64,000 bases of DNA from Gordionus sp. m RMFG-2023 (GCF_954871325.1 NC_088775.1:38045561-38109560), one strand, 5' to 3'; numbered from the stretch's first letter, positions 40,621 to 53,401 are shown. Translations and numbers: made by a program. The notes: generated by a model from the sequence alone, not told the origin.

Positions 40621-41155
40621 TAGTGTTGTTAATTGGTTGGTTGTGTAGAGCCCAGACCCGGGGTTTGGGTAGAAATTATCGACTAAACCAGCTCTGAGCA
40701 CGAACCCCGAGCACAGACCCGGGGTTCAGACCCGACACAACAACCCATTATTTTTAAAAAAAATAATAAAGAATTTTATTTAAAGAATATTATTATTTTA
40801 TAATAAGTAAATCTATATTATATATATCAATTTTGTGTAAATTTATGAAATCATTATTTAGGATCTGCATACATAGGAGAACACAAATCATGTCAAAATT
40901 TTTCTACCATTAGGGGAAATGTGCCATAAATGCCCATGTTTGAAGACTGGCCACCACCCTTAAACTTTTTATCTATTGGACCGATTTCTCTCAAAATTGG
41001 TCAAAATGTGTATATGTTATTAATACTAATTAAATTAGTTTATAATTAATTTTTATATACCTAAAAATTGAAGAAATATATAAGATTGGTCTTTTGCAAT
41101 TTCATATTTATAATATAATTCTTAAATAATATGTTATAGCCAGTAAATACATTTC

Positions 41156-41402
41156 AGCGAAACTTTTATCGCGAAATACTTTTTCGCGAAGCTTTTATCG
41201 CGACTGTCGTTTATCGCGAATGGATTTTATGGCGAAACTTTTATCGCGAATCCATAATAGCAAATACTATTCCGCGAATACAATATAGCGAAACAAATAT
41301 CGCGAATTTTTTATAGCGAAACATTTATCGCGAAACCTTTAAAGCAAATACATTACCGCGAATACAATATCGCGAAACAACTATCGCGAAGATATTTTAG
41401 CG
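41156..41402. promoter_or_regulatory. Subterminal CGCGAA array of the hAT element
   Basis: About 250 bp holding ten exact CGCGAA hexamers and several variants (AGCGAA, GGCGAA, AGCAAA), mostly as TTTATCGCGAA spaced by 11 to 30 bases. In hAT elements such as Ac, clustered short subterminal motifs are transposase binding sites, so that is the likely role. No comparable cluster is seen at the right end. Confidence 0.7.
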
Positions 41403-41566
41403 ATAATGCTAATAATGACTAATTTATTTCGAAACATTTTTTTATAATTATATTAATTGAATAATATTTTTAAAAAAATAGGATTGTGACGATTTTGCAC
41501 TCAATTTTGAAATAAAACTAAAATAACTTATTATCAAATGATTTATTTCCATAATAATTTCTTGGA

Positions 41567-41665
41567 AAAAAACAGATGGAAGGGGGAATGAAAATATAGT
41601 TTTTATTTTTTAATAAAGATAAATATTTATAAATAAAAAAAACGGATGTAAAATAAAGTTATTTA
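41567..41665. repeat. Direct repeat flanking the hAT transposase (left copy)
   Basis: ACAGATGGAAGGGGGAATG and the following ~90 bp recur at 45045-45140 (ACAGATGGAAGGGAGAATGG) in the same orientation, including TATAGTTTTTATTTTTTAAT and AAAAACGGATGT. The two copies bracket the transposase 3.5 kb apart. Confidence 0.8.
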
Positions 41666-41888
41666 TAGTATAAATATTATAAATATATTATTATTTTTTG
41701 AATTCCATCTGGGAAAATAATTTTTTATAGCTTAACATTTTATTTTTTAGTGATTTTTAAAAAATATCAAAAAGTAAATCTATTTTTAACTGAAAAATAA
41801 AGAATATACATTATTGTATTCTAATTCTAAATAGATTTTTTTTTTCATTTTTATTTTTTAAAATAAATTTAAAATTTTTGTATTTAAT

Positions 41889-44118
41889 ATGTTTTCTGAG
41901 GATCATTTTCATTGGTCAGATAATGATGACCAATCTATGCCATCTTCTCCAATTAATGAATCCTCATTTTTGTCTCAATCAACTATAGGACAAGAATTGG
42001 TAGATTCTTTTTCTGAAGAAGCCTCATCGTCATCATCCATAGCAATAGACATTAGAAATTCATTTACGATGACTCCTAATAAGACACGCAAAAAATGTAA
42101 TTTATGCCCAAGTGTATACAAATTTTCAACTTCCCAAAGTAACAATAATTTTAAATTTTTGTTTTAAATATTTCTTGAGTCGGCCTAAACCAACGGCTTA
42201 AACCTATCCTGAGCCGTCTTGAGAAAGAAAAAATTCAGCTTTTTAACTTAATTAGTGCCAGGCTAGTTCTGAGCACGGTTTAGACCGAAAAATATTATTT
42301 ATTAAAAACTTCCTGTACTAATTTATGAATTATATTTTATATATTTAGCGAATTTGAAAAAACATCTCAAATCGGTGCATCCTAACATATTTAAAGAGAT
42401 GTCACACTCACAGGGTTTTATGACTCGATGCCGGGGATGAGAAAGCTTTTATCGCATGAAAATTTGATGATAAATAAACTCATCTTAATTTTCTTAATAA
42501 AAACTAATAGTTCCTTTAACATAATAGATAACCCAGCTTTTAAGAGGATATTCTATTATACAAATAAGAATATCAAGCTGTGTTGTAGGCAAACAATAAA
42601 AAAAAACCTAGGTAATGTCTATAATTTTGCAAAAAATAATTTAATTGATAAATTAAAAAATAAAAGTAATATGATATCCTTAAGTACAGATTTATGGACT
42701 GCTAATAATAGCACGTCCTACTGTGCTACTACTTTCCATTATATTGATAACAATTGGGATATTGTAAATAGGATTTTAGATATTATTTTGTTTCCTCACC
42801 CACACACTGGAGATAATATCTGCAAAATTGTTTTATCATCATTAGAAGATTTTAAATTAAGTGATAAAATAATATTAATAACACACGATAACGGATCAAA
42901 TGAGATCAAGGCAGTACAACTGCTGCAAGAGTATTATCAAACCCATTACTCGAAAATTTTATATGGGCATCGCTGCATGGCCCACATCATTAATTTAATA
43001 GTAAAGGTGGGCCTTCATTTTTTTGAGGCGAAATTGGAAAAAATAGAAAATATAGTTAATAAATTACATAGCTCACCCAAATTTATGCAATCTTATAAAG
43101 CCATATGTGGGGCTACATTAATTCCTTTAGCTGTTAAAACAAGATGGAACAGCAAGTACCTCATGATATCCGCCATTAATAAGGTAATAATTATTATTGT
43201 ATATTTTATTCTTTTTCTTAATATTTATCTATCTAGAATATTGATTCAATTCATGAACTGAGCGATCAAGGTATAATAGGGGAGGATATTACCCCAACTT
43301 CTGATGAATACTCGTTCTTCCTAGAGTTGGAAGAATTTCTTCTACCCTTTTATCAAATAACAGTAGAAATATCACTCATTCTCCCACAATCGGGATGACC
43401 CTATTATTCTTCAATGATATATTGGAGAATTTAAAAAATCATACCGTGGCATATTCAAATTTGTCAATAAAAGAAGCAGCCACTATTATGTTAAAGAAAG
43501 CTGAAGAATATAGTCATAATATATTCACTCCATATAATTACGCAGCGTCGTTACTTGATCCTAGGATCAAAAATACCCTGATTACAAATCTAAAGGATGA
43601 CGTTGCAGATAAATATTTAGATATATTTAAAATAAACTTTGCAAAATATACGTCAGAGCCAGATGCGTATAATCTTGATAATAATAACTATCTCGAATTC
43701 TAAAACTATTTCAATATTGCAGGGATTGAAAAAAAGGTATATTTGTTAAATGTTCTATTATAAATCCATAATCTTTGATATTTTAAATTTATCCATATTT
43801 AGAAAAGGAGCATCAAATGGCATTAATGATAATAATCAATTAACGACATACCTCAATGAACCACTCGCGCCCGAAATCACAAATATATTAGATTGGTGGA
43901 GAGGAATTGCTGATCGTTTTTCTCATTTAGCAATGATGGCCAGGAAATATTTATGCCAACAGACAACATCAGTGGCATCGGAAAGAGCTTTTTCTTTGGC
44001 CGGAAATATTATGACTAAACTGAGGAACAGGATGGCCCCATCGACGCTAAAGCAATGCATGTCACTCTCTTCCTGGCAAATAGATATAATGTCTATTCGT
44101 GATGAAATATGGCAATAA
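41889..44118 (+). CDS. hAT transposase, BED zinc finger plus hAT dimerisation domain (four exons, damaged)
   Basis: Likely exons: 41889-42138, 42349-43183, 43237-43736, 43803-44118, each with AG/GT borders. The BED finger is split by the first intron: KKCNLCPSVYKFSTSQ, then NLKKHLKSVHPN. Catalytic core: SLSTDLWTANNS (first Asp), LITHDNGSN (second Asp), with YGHRCMAHIINLIVK between the core blocks. The C-terminus has DWWRGIADRFSHLAMMARKY, TTSVASERAFSLAG (with the conserved Glu) and LRNRMAPSTL. Damage: a frame change near 42400-42425, another near 43390, and an in-frame TAA near 43702. All domains are otherwise well preserved. Start chosen at the ATG before an acidic Ser-rich leader (MFSEDHFHWSDNDDQ). 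Confidence 0.85.
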
Positions 44119-45394
44119 TTTCTCAGGTGTTACAGTATATGGAATCATATTTTTAATTAACATACATCAATTAGATAGGTAAGAATAGAAATATAAAATA
44201 TCACTTATTTAGAAATTTATTTAAGTAAAATATCTATAATAAATATTTATGTTAATAGGTTATTTTGAGTTTAATTTATTATTCGTGTTGTTAAAAGTCT
44301 CAAATGCAGTCAATTTTAAAAACATAAATTGAAATTTAGCTAAGTGCAGGCACGCGAATATTTATTTGGTTAAATTAGCGCCGTTTAAGAACATTAAGTA
44401 TCATGCATGTCATATAATAATATTATTTATCTCAATAAAATTATTAATATTTACATAAATGTTAAAATATTATTTGAAGCGGGGCTTTATGTATGTTCTC
44501 TCTACCGTGCAAGACTCACTCGTAATAGGAATATGACAATTTTATATAACGGAATACGAATTTTTAACATAATATTTTATATGCGTTTGGATTGGAGAAT
44601 ATATATATATATTTTAAATGTATATTATATAATTTTTTATTTCATTATATTTATCACAATACTATAATTATATATATTTGTTTAAATATAAATTATAATA
44701 AAATATCACATTATGCGATTATTAAGATGTTTATGTTAACCATGAAAAAATAATTTCTCATAAAAAATATATATCAAAATTTCTAATATCATAAGTTTGT
44801 CAGTCACCTAGATACTAAATACTTAGCGGTTACTTTGTCAAAATATATCTGTTTTATTTTTTTTATCTTGACGGATGGCCTTAAAATAACTTACTTAATT
44901 AATTTCTTCCGACGGCAAAATTCTCAGTTATCGGCACTTTGGAATTATAAATGTTGAAATCTCATGGAGGACATTTTTTTAATCTTTACTTAAATGATTT
45001 TAAATAAAAAAATTACTATCATGAAAAATAATAATTTTTGGAAAAAAACAGATGGAAGGGAGAATGGAAATATAGTTTTTATTTTTTAATAAGGATAAAT
45101 ATTTATAAATCAAAAAAACGGATGTGAAAGAAAGTTATTAAGTAGAAATAATAAAAATATATTCTTATTTTTTAAACAATAATTATTTTAAAGAATTAAT
45201 TGTTTATAATTATTTAAATTATATTCTAGTTAAATTTACAACAGGTCTTTTTAAAAGGAAATCAAAAAAATCCTACTATTAATAGTAGGATGCCCTTGGT
45301 TGGTAAATTTACTAAAAATAAAATGTTAAAATATATTCATAAACACAATAGAGTTTATCGTAAGTCATAATCAGTTTTGTCAGTCAATATTTTG

Positions 45395-45990
45395 CGTTGA
45401 TAATAATATTCCTGACTCCTCAGGACTACCTATATTATTAATTTGGATAAAAATATCTCTGCCCTCTAAGCCCTATACATTAGCTTACAGTACAGAGTAG
45501 AGAGGGAACGCCTGATCTCCTAATGAATAAATCTTATATATAATTTTGGGGAAAAAAATAAATGGGTTTTTGTGCTGGGAAATATCACATATGATATAAT
45601 AAAATATATATTTATTATATAATGTGAACAGGGTTTCCAGGTCAAAATTTTCAAATTGCGGATAAATAGTGCATTGTTAAAAATATTCCTGTGCCCTCCT
45701 AGACCCGCCCACTTTGAATAATAATTTAGATTACAATCAAGATATAATTAAATTCCCTTTTATTTGACGCCCATATCAATATTTTCCATTGTTAAAAATA
45801 TTTCTGACCTCATAAGACCTAGTACCGCCTAATTAAAATATTAATAATAAGTATTAAAGTCAAAATTTAATTAAAACACATTTTATTTGACGCCCATAAT
45901 GTCAATATCATTATATTGTTAAAAATATTCATAACCTCTTGGACCCACCCATCTAGAATAATAATTATGATTACTAGTAGACTACAGTAT
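45395..45990. repeat. Minisatellite of about 120-bp units in the hAT right part
   Basis: At least three units share ATTGTTAAAAATATTC, then CCT...GACC, AATAATAATT, ATTAAA and TTTTATTTGACGCCCATA, starting near 45672, 45790 and 45913. A more diverged unit begins near 45400. Flanking it, GAGGGAACGC and AATGAATAAATCTTAT occur at about 45498 and again at 46028. Confidence 0.7.
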
Positions 45991-46219
45991 ATAATTAACA
46001 CACCTAGCCCTATTAGCCTATCGAGACCGAGAGGGAACGCTTGTTCTTTTAATGAATAAATCTTATGTATACTTTTCTACTAAGTTCAAAAAAAAAGTTA
46101 AAAATAAATGGGTTTTTGTGCCGGGTCTGGACCCCGGGTCTGTGCTCAGGGTTCGTGCTCAGAGCAGGCATGAGCACAAAATTGGGTCGTAAATTTTACG
46201 ACCAAGCAAATTAACTCTA

Positions 46220-47039
46220 CTGATAACCCGTCAAGAATGACATGGAATCAGAATTTTCTCCTTATGGATAAATAATAAATTTTACTTTCATTTGACGATG
46301 GATGAATCAGAATAGTAAAATGAGAGGAATAGATTATTCGTATTCATTCTCCCAAGATTTCTATAAATTTTTAGAGAAAAGGCCTAATATATTATGGAAA
46401 ATAGGAATAAAAATATATGATTTATAATTATGATATTTATCAATTCTTTTAACAAATTTTCCACATTCAGACGCTATGGTTTTTGCCCTCTCACTTCGTA
46501 TAAAATCTAAATTCATCTCAAAGAATCATTTAAATGCTTTTATAAATGTATTTATATATTATAAATATAAAAAATAATAAAAATATATTTGAAATTTATG
46601 AAATTATCATATTACAAAATGGCCACCTCTCACTTCAATTTTTACCACTTCAAATTTTAGCATTACGATCGACAGTCTATATTATTAATGTCATTCATCA
46701 TGCCTCTTCCTAAAAATATTTCCAAAGTCCAAACAAGTATAAGAAGTTTCTTTATAAAAAGTAAGTAGACATATAGTTTATAATCCTCTATTATATAGAA
46801 TTGGTTACAATATTAGAGAAAATTCTACTTTTACACACATAATTGAAAGTTATATAATATATTACAGTTAATAATTTAATGAACTTTACTAATCAATACT
46901 TTTTATAATAAATATAAGTAACAATTTACTCAATTCTTTAACGCCATCTATTATTTATAATAAAAAATGAATTTAATAAAATATATGTATAAAAAAGAAC
47001 TGAGAAAAAATATTTTAAAAAAAAGTGTACATATCACCC
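46220..47039 (-). mobile_element. Helitron remnant right of the hAT insertion, then unassigned DNA
   Basis: 46220-46245 (GATAACCCGTCAAGAATGAC) is the Helitron 3' terminal region on the minus strand with a degenerate hairpin. Further right the sequence is AT-rich and I cannot find the Helitron 5' TC end or helicase fragments, so the extent of the remnant is unknown. Confidence 0.5.
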
Positions 47040-48168
47040 TAAAGAAGAGTGAATACTTAAAAAATTAGACCTACAGATTTTTAGGTAAATCTGCTGATGA
47101 AAATAAAATTCTTCGTTGGGGTCCTCTGAGATTTGTCTCTTTTTTTTCCTATGATATTAATGAAATTGTAGGCATCACTTTCAAACATACCTAGAGTATT
47201 GGTAGAGATTGTTATGGACACGGTGTTGGTAAGACCAGCATATTTGTTTTATTTAGGATTTCAGCCTTTTTAATGTCAGACTGCAAAATCGAAGACCATT
47301 AGTCCAGGGAAGTTTTCGTTTGAAAGGCCCACTGGTTCGAGTTTGGTGAAATATTAACTTTTGAGGGCAGCTAGGTAAATGTTGTTGATAGATTTAAGAC
47401 GCGGTTGTCCTCCATGGGAGAACTTGCAGTGTAAGGGATATTAAGCTTTCGATTCAATGAGATTGCCATAGCCGATACAAATGAAGGGAACTACAGCATT
47501 ACGACCAAGGCGGAGGACTATGGAATGCGTAGCTGTTCACCAGTCACGAGGAGGTCAAGATTGGAACTGGGGATGGCTTCCAACCATTCGTAACCTGAGT
47601 TTGCATAAAATACTAAAATAATGGGATTGTCTTCAAAGGGCCCGTTCCAAACGAGGTATTCAACGAAACTGGCGATCAGAGGAGCATCCCAGTCTTTTCG
47701 AATGCTGGAGGCAGGACGACAATGTGTGAATGGGAAATTGCTGTCCAGAAGGTGAAGGCCTGAGAAAGGTCAGTATCTGAAGGAGTGGATCTATTATCGA
47801 AAATAGATTGAGCAGCCAGGCGAGAAGAGATAAAGGCTGAGAGGGATAGTTGAATCGGGGATCGGATACCAATACCACCGAACTTGCTACGACGGGTGGC
47901 CTGAAGCCAAGATGAATTAGAAAATTTTATGTTTAATATATTTTCAAGCCCTTGATTTGGGTTTCATGGGAAACGAGCAACTCGTTGCATTTGAGATCTC
48001 AGGGAATATAGGATTTTAAGTATATTGAAAGAGTTCTTTATTAAAAAAAAGATTGATGGGCGGGAAGGCAATTTGAATAAATTGCTAAGGGATTTGTTTA
48101 AAAAGTTTCTATGTCCTTTTCACCCCCTATAGGTGATCCAAGATGTGTCATCTCATCTCTGTCGATAA
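47040..48168 (-). mobile_element. LINE copy d, 3' half (post-RT and endonuclease)
   Basis: Read on the minus strand from the Gypsy insertion: HLGSPIGVKR, then ILKILYSLRSQ, SSWLQATRRSKFGGIGIRS (the same WLQA...GGIG block as copy c), then LHCKFSHGG, ALKS, LEPVGLSNENFPG and a tail SITISTNTLGMFESDAYNF. This is the end of the RT and the restriction-like endonuclease, in several frames with stops. It belongs with 53402-54550. Confidence 0.8.
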
Positions 48169-48173
48169 CGTGG

Positions 48174-48402
48174 TGTTAAATATGTTAAATATGACCAAAA
48201 TTGAATATTATATTTTTTAGTTTAAAAGGTCAGTGTAATAAAAGATAAGAAAAAATCGGTAACGAAAAATGAAATTGTAAAGGACAAAATAAGCTATTAT
48301 AAAAAATGTATATAATGACAAGAATTTTATATATAGATATATATAATTAAGTTAAATTTAAAAATCAGAAGAGTTCTCCCGTTGCCTTCCACTAAAATAA
48401 AA
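48174..48402 (+). repeat. 5' LTR of the Gypsy fossil
   Basis: 229 bp, starting TGTTAAATATGTTAAATATG and ending in ACTAAAATAAAA. Matches 53149-53396. Confidence 0.92.
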
Positions 48403-51400
48403 TGGTGACAGCGTCGTTCCAAAGAGCCAGATATATGATTATTTTTTTAACACCGTCCAAATATACTATCAGATTTATAAAAAATATACCATACATACAT
48501 CAAACAAATTACGTTCACGTTGCTTATTATGACGATATTGAAGACATGCAAGAGATTTACGACTCAATAAATGGTCAACAAGCCGAAGATGATGAAGGAA
48601 ACAAATTTATTATAAATGCTAAAAGATATGAAAAATTTTAATCATTTTAGAACAATAATTGTAAATTATATAAATTAAAAAAAGGTAACAATAAAATATT
48701 TTATAAATTTATCATGACAAAATTGTTATCAAATATAAAAAGTAATGTAGAATATCCTACATTCAACAACAATATAGATATATACATTAAAAAGTTTGAA
48801 AATTTATTAAAGGACAGGTTCCCGAGGCAGAAAAAGCTAATGCGTTCATTCAAAGATTACCAGAAGAATACTATTTGGACCTGGAATCCATTTGCGTTCC
48901 ATCTGATTACAACGATTTGAAAACGTTACTGGAAAAATACAGGCTAATACATCCCGATTAATCAATAGACATGTACAAAACGGAATTTAACGAAGCCGTT
49001 CAAGATAAAGGGGAAACATTCGGTGAATGGGTAACTAGACTATGTAAGTTGAATAATAAATGCAATTTTAAGGATCAAGAGAGAATAATTGAGAAGATAA
49101 AAATATCGTCAAATAATAAAAAAATTAGGGAGCAGATATCGAAATTAGAAAATATAACTATTACAAACATATTAAGAATTGGGAGAGAGATAAATGATGG
49201 GGATGATTATGAAAATATAAATATTAAAATGGATAATATAAAAATAGAAGGTGAAGCAGCATCAACTTCGACGATAAAATTAGTACAAGGGGAAAAAGAT
49301 GAAAAGAGAGAATCAAATAAACAAATAATAAAATATAATTCGAACATACCAACGAATAGGAGTTATGGACAATCCTGGACACCTAGATACAACAATCATC
49401 AACAATGGCAAAATAATTACAATTACAGATATCAAGGTAATTACTATCCAAGACATCAGAATAATTATGAACCAAGGTATCATTGTCAAAATAATTTTAA
49501 TAATAGATTTTACAACGACAGAGGATATTACACACCAAGATCGTATAATAGATTTTCGAGATTTAAAAATAATTATAATAATAATAATAAATACAATTTT
49601 AATAAATATTATGATGAGATCAGGTTTAGACCTAGATACAATGAAAATGAACATTATCGTCATCAGAATTTCGATCAATCACGTAACAATCGATATCAAA
49701 ACTATGAAAACGATGAACAAAGATATACGAATAAAGTTAATAGAGTGATCATAGAAGAAATAAACGAGGAAAATAACGTCAAATCAGAAAACAAAGAAGT
49801 TGAGAAAATAAAAAACAAGGAATACAATCTATTCAGCTTGGATATCAATAATTTAAATGATGATAATAACAAAGAAAATGATGCATATAAAGTCACGTTA
49901 TATTTAAACGACATACCTACTATCATGCAAATAGATACAGGATCACGATTTACAATATTACCGATAAATATTGCAAGAAAGATTGGGATAAAGATCTTAA
50001 ATAAATCGGATACTAAATTAACTGGATATGACGGAAGAACAATAGAAGTGATGGGCAATGCCAATGTAAAAGCCAAATACGATGATAAAACCAAAATTTT
50101 GAATACATATGTAGTACAGAGTGACAAGATTGCACTCTTGGGAAGGACGTGGATAAAAGTTTTTAAAAACATACTTAATCAATTTGTGAATTTAGTAGAA
50201 GAAGATAACAACAACGACATTCAAAAACTGATAGACGAATGTAAATCAAAAATAAATATGAAACCAATAAATCGCAGCTACGTCAAACTACATTTGAAAC
50301 AAAATGCAATACCAAAAATTATAGCACCAAGACGTGTCACGTACAAACGTTATGATTTAATTACAAAGGAATTACAAAAATGGATTAACGATAAAATAAT
50401 AAAACCGGTGGATGATGTGCGATGGGCAAGTCCACTCACACCAGTTTTCAAAAAAATTATTCGCTAAAACTCTGTGCAGATTACAAAAATACGATAAATC
50501 CAGCATTGGAAGATTTTAAATATCCTATACCACGTATCAACGACTTGATTGCAAAATTATCTAAAGGGAAGAAGTTTTCAAAAATAGACTTCAAGCAAGG
50601 GTTCCTTCAGATCCCTATACACAAAACATCGTGTGATTTACTTACAATATCGACACACAAAGGATACTACAAATTTACAAGACTACCATTCGGATTAAAA
50701 ACTTCATCGGCAATTTTTCAACAATCTATGGACAAAATTTTTGGTGATATGAAAAATGTTATTTTCTACATTGATGATTTAATAATCACGGGTGATAACG
50801 ATCAAGATCATTTAAACAATATAAAAAAAGTTTGACCGAATTTCCAAATATGGGCTAATACCAAATTTCGTCAAAAGTATATTTTTCAAAAAAGAAATAC
50901 ATTTTTTAGGACATGATATAGATGATAAGGGTATTCATGCAAACGGAGACAAAATTAAAGCAATTACAAACATGCCTACACCAACAAACAAAGAGGAATT
51001 AGCAACATTTCTGGGCATGGTCAGTTATTACCGAAAATTTTTACATGACTTCGCAGACAAAGCAGATTCCTTGTACAAAATAGTCAACAAAGATAAATGG
51101 ATATGGGAAGAAACACATCAAAAGAGTTTCGATGATATAAAAGAATTAATAAGCTCTCCGCCAAAATTAAATTTCTATAATCCAGAATTACCAATAGCCG
51201 TAGCAACAGACGCTTCAAAAAAAGGCTTAAGAGCCGTGTTATTTCATATAGAGAAAGATGGTAAAGAAAAACCCATAGCTTTCAGGTCACGAACTCTACT
51301 AAAAGCGGAAATAAATTATACGAACATCGAAAGAGGAGCATTAGCAATAATATATGCAATAAAAAAATTTCAGGAATACTTAATAGGCACCAACTTTAAA

Positions 51401-53148
51401 ATCTACACCGATCACAAACCACTCATATACATTTTTACGAAGGGACTAAAAGATAACAACACGATATCAATGAGACTTCAAAAATGGAATTTAGCAATGG
51501 GAGCTCATGATTTTACAATAATTCACAGACCGGGAAAATACAACATAGTACCAGATTGCTTATCTAGATTACCACAAATTAACTCCGAAGACACTGTACA
51601 AAATATAGAAAATGAGGATGTAAATAAAGATTTATGGGATATACCAATAAACTTCAAAAGAATATCGAAGGAAACAAATAATGATAAGGAATTAATGGAA
51701 ATGAAAAATAACATCAGGAATGGAGAATATATAAAGAATAAAACATGCAAAAATATGGAAGTAGAAATAAGTTTGATAAAAGATTGTCTTTTTAAAGATA
51801 ATCGAATCATCATACCACACAAAATGAGAAAAGAGATATTAGAGGAACTTCATAAAGGACATTTAGGAGCTGGCAAAACCAAAATGTTAGCAAGAGATTA
51901 TGTATGGTGGCCTGGAATCAATACCGAAATTGATCAAGAAATAAAAAATTGTGAAACATGCAACAAATGGGCAGATAATCCACACAAACATACAAAATCC
52001 ATGGCAAACAGCTTCGAAAAAATTCGAAAGAATACACATAGATATAGCTCAATTTGAAGACAATAATTACATGGTAATCGTCGATGCTTACAGAAAATTT
52101 CCCATAATCAAAAGAATATAAAATATAACAACAGAATTGACAGTAATAGAATTAATGAAATAATTAGCTTATTTGGAATACCACACATAATCGTGACCGA
52201 CAATGGAACGAACTTTACAAGCTATTTGTTTAAAAAATTCTGTGAAGATCATGGTATCAAACATACTTACAGCTCCACATCATCAACAGTCAAATGGGTA
52301 ATGTGAAAGAATGATAAGATCAATGAAAATGAACATGATAAGGAACATGAAAACCAACAAAAAAATAGATTTAGACATAGCTTTGGAAAAATTTTTGTTT
52401 AATTATAGACACACCTAACGCTACAACCAATATAACTCCGAACAAATTAATGTTTTCAAGAGATATTAGAACAAAATGGGACTTAGTTAAACCAAACATA
52501 GACATAAACAACGAAATTAATCGCAAAATATCAACAAATAGAACTATAGAAAAAGGAGATAAAATTTGGTACAAAACGTTTAAGAAAAACATTTGGGACA
52601 AAGGAATAATAACACATAAAGAAGGAAATTTATCATACAAAATAGACAACGGAAATAAAATCATCAGAAGACATTTATATCAAATAAAGAAACGATCAAC
52701 ATATATACTCGAAAAAGACGACTCGACATATAAAACACAAAATTTTAGAGGGGGAAGAGTTGGAGATAGAGAACAAAATGACAATCAAGTTCAAGATAAA
52801 ATAATTTCCCAACCTCATAGGATTTTCCATCCTATGTTTATCATTCTTTTCACTATGAGTTTCAAGTTCAAAATCAGATCAAAGATCAAGATCAAGTTCA
52901 AGCCCAAAATCAAGATCAAGAGTGAAAATATTTTTTGAGACCTAAAAAGATTTATAATTATAAGTAAAGTTTTTTTTAAAAGGTAAACCATTAGACAAAA
53001 TAAAAACACGATAGATTGAAGGAAATAACAAGCCACAAAAGCACAAAATTGGTTATCTAGGAAATGGATCGATCTAAACGATGTACTCTCGATGATAGGA
53101 AAGAACACTCGAGCTTTCGAAGGGAGAAATTTAAAAAGAAGGGGAAAT

Positions 53149-53396
53149 GTTAAATATGTTAAATATGATCAAAATTGTATATTATATTTTTTAGTTTAAA
53201 AGGTTAGTGAATAAAAGATAAGAAAAAATCGGTAACGAAAAATGAAATTGTAAAGGACAAATGTACTTTGTTAACTGTAAATACGCCATTATAAAAAATG
53301 TATATAATGACAAGAATTTTGTATATAGATATATATAATAAAATTAAATTTAAAAATCAAAGAAGAGTTCTCCCGTTGCCTTCCACTAAAATAAAA
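53149..53396 (+). repeat. 3' LTR of the Gypsy fossil
   Basis: 248 bp, preceded by the purine tract AAAAAGAAGGGGAAA. About six substitutions and three length differences from the 5' LTR by eye, the largest of about 20 bp. Confidence 0.92.
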
Positions 53397-53401
53397 CGTG
53401 G

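Larger units (their letters stand above)
40621..46219 (+). mobile_element. hAT transposon, 5.6 kb, with transposase, inserted in a Helitron terminus
   Basis: The left end is TAGTGTTGTTAATTGGTTGGT; the right end, inverted, is TAGAGTTAATTTGCTTGGT. Imperfect terminal inverted repeats of about 110-125 bp share CTCTGAGCACGAACCC and GAGCACAGACCCGGGG. The flanks ATGATAAC (40613-40620) and CTGATAAC (46220-46227) agree at 7 of 8. Inside: an array of CGCGAA motifs (41156-41402), a spliced transposase (41889-44118), a ~100-bp direct repeat on both sides of the transposase, and a minisatellite (45395-45990). The transposase has at least one frame disruption, so this copy is probably inactive though recent-looking. 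Confidence 0.88.
48174..53396 (+). mobile_element. Ty3/Gypsy LTR retrotransposon fossil
   Basis: 5.2 kb with two LTRs and a 5-bp target duplication CGTGG (48169-48173 and 53397-53401). Parts in order: LTR; primer-binding site beginning TGG directly after it (48403); gag region with a long Asn/Tyr/Arg-rich tail (about 48400-49800); aspartic protease (DTGSR near 49936); reverse transcriptase (about 50250-50850, with YIDD); RNase H (about 51190-51560); integrase with the zinc-binding and core domains (about 51830-52700); polypurine tract (53133-53148); LTR. The part order (integrase after RNase H) is the Gypsy type. It is broken, with roughly five breaks. The LTRs differ at a few percent of positions by eye plus small length changes, so it is an old insertion. 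It lies inside LINE copy d. Confidence 0.93.

Noticed and set aside
41156-41402. CRISPR-like or centromeric array from the CGCGAA repeats
   Set aside because: The repeat is only 6-12 bp with irregular spacing and no unique spacers of constant length, and it lies subterminally inside a hAT transposon in animal DNA.
44407-44667. 86-codon frame after the hAT transposase
   Set aside because: Low-complexity Ile/Tyr/Asn translation of AT repeats; no motif and no counterpart in hAT elements.
47660-47878. 72-codon minus-strand frame as a host gene
   Set aside because: It is part of LINE copy d: the WLQA...GGIG region lies in an overlapping frame next to it and the LINE order continues on both sides.
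49313-50172. Minus-strand open frames across the LTR element
   Set aside because: They are antisense shadows of the AT-rich, codon-biased gag-pol region and have no family resemblance.
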